The position numbers were made by a program, and so were the translations under genes. A DNA stretch of 5,853 nt from Alphaproteobacteria bacterium. GTDB lineage: Bacteria > Pseudomonadota > Alphaproteobacteria > Kiloniellales > J153. Shown piece after piece: positions 5,519 to 5,853 of the stretch. The notes below the pieces were generated by a model. The model did no database searches. It was given only the letters and a program-made list of their open reading frames with translations, and was not told the origin of the DNA. Location of the stretch: the NCBI GenBank assembly GCA_003693905.1, contig RFLL01000183.1, positions 1-5,853 on the forward strand, written 5' to 3'. Numbering within the stretch: position 1 is the first letter of the stretch; the number at the start of each line of letters is the position of its first letter.

Positions 5519-5853
5519 TGGCCTCCGGTTCGTACCAGAAGCACCGCGTGAAGTTCCTGCACGAGAAGCAGATCGAGCGGGAGGCAAAGCTCCTGCTTGA
5601 CGAATGGGCGGAGAAAGGACACGAGATCAGCGTGCCGATCCCGCTCGATGAGCTGGTGGAGATCCATCTACTGTTGCCGTTCGAGATCGTGGACCTGCGG
5701 TCGCAATTCGGCGGGCACGATGTCATGGGTGCCATCTGGTTCAACGACGGCACGATCCGCATCGACTCCTCGCTCGACCCACACAAGTTTCCGCACCTAC
5801 GCGGGCGGTACAACTTCACCGTCGCGCACGAGGTGGGCCATTGGAGGCTGCAC
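5518..5853 (+). CDS. ImmA/IrrE-family zinc metallopeptidase, C-terminus outside window
   Basis: This is a probable zinc-dependent endopeptidase whose likely substrate is the adjacent XRE regulator. The 112 visible residues end at FTVAHEVGHWRLH (100-112), the hallmark of the ImmA/IrrE family. His104 and His108 are expected to bind zinc, Glu105 to be the catalytic base, and His112 to complete the HExxHxxxH pattern. Upstream residues 37-85 (IPLDELVEIHLLLPFEIVDL, then GAIWFNDGTIRIDSSL) match the usual layout, in which an N-terminal helical segment and a short beta-sheet precede the active-site helix. Family members are usually 150-300 residues, so much of the protein lies outside. The ATG overlaps the regulator stop (TGATG). 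In ICEBs1, ImmA cleaves the ImmR repressor after DNA damage or quorum signals; the analogous role here is inference from pairing. An antitoxin-like role with an unseen partner downstream is an alternative. Confidence 0.88.
   Translation, partial: MASGSYQKHRVKFLHEKQIEREAKLLLDEWAEKGHEISVPIPLDELVEIHLLLPFEIVDLRSQFGGHDVMGAIWFNDGTIRIDSSLDPHKFPHLRGRYNFTVAHEVGHWRLH

Overview
The window is a compact bacterial defence locus of five protein genes in two divergent units that share one 176-bp control region. The DNA is GC-rich, with strong G/C preference at third codon positions and head-to-tail gene overlaps. This indicates a high-GC bacterium, but nothing in the window fixes the phylum. There is no rRNA, tRNA, transposase, integrase or CRISPR array.

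Minus strand, read from about 5100 down to base 1: a three-gene operon with every junction overlapping. It encodes a 1032-residue DUF499 AAA-type ATPase (4976 to 1878), a 269-residue DUF3780 protein (1878 to 1069), and a DUF1156-type adenine-specific DNA methyltransferase (1072 to beyond base 1; 357 residues visible, C-terminal part missing). DUF499, DUF3780 and DUF1156 proteins are known to co-occur as 'anti-phage-associated' families in defence islands. From general knowledge such loci also carry a helicase; if this one does, it should lie beyond base 1. The likely scheme is a modification-based system: the methyltransferase marks self DNA, while the ATPase and a partner helicase or effector act on unmarked invading DNA. 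The effector is not in view.

Plus strand, from 5153 to the window end: a 121-residue XRE-family helix-turn-helix regulator, overlapping by one base an ImmA/IrrE-family zinc metallopeptidase (112 residues visible, ending exactly at its HExxHxxxH zinc site). In mobile elements such as ICEBs1, this kind of pair is a repressor and the protease that inactivates it.

The control region (4977-5152) is the most informative non-coding part. Candidate sigma70-type promoters for the two units run in opposite directions with overlapping -10 boxes at 5103-5110. Two dyads built from TGACC/GGTCA half-sites cover the two -35 boxes, and a perfect 9-bp inverted repeat brackets the whole arrangement. This suggests a regulator/protease switch controlling both itself and the defence operon. 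That model is inferred from sequence and layout only.
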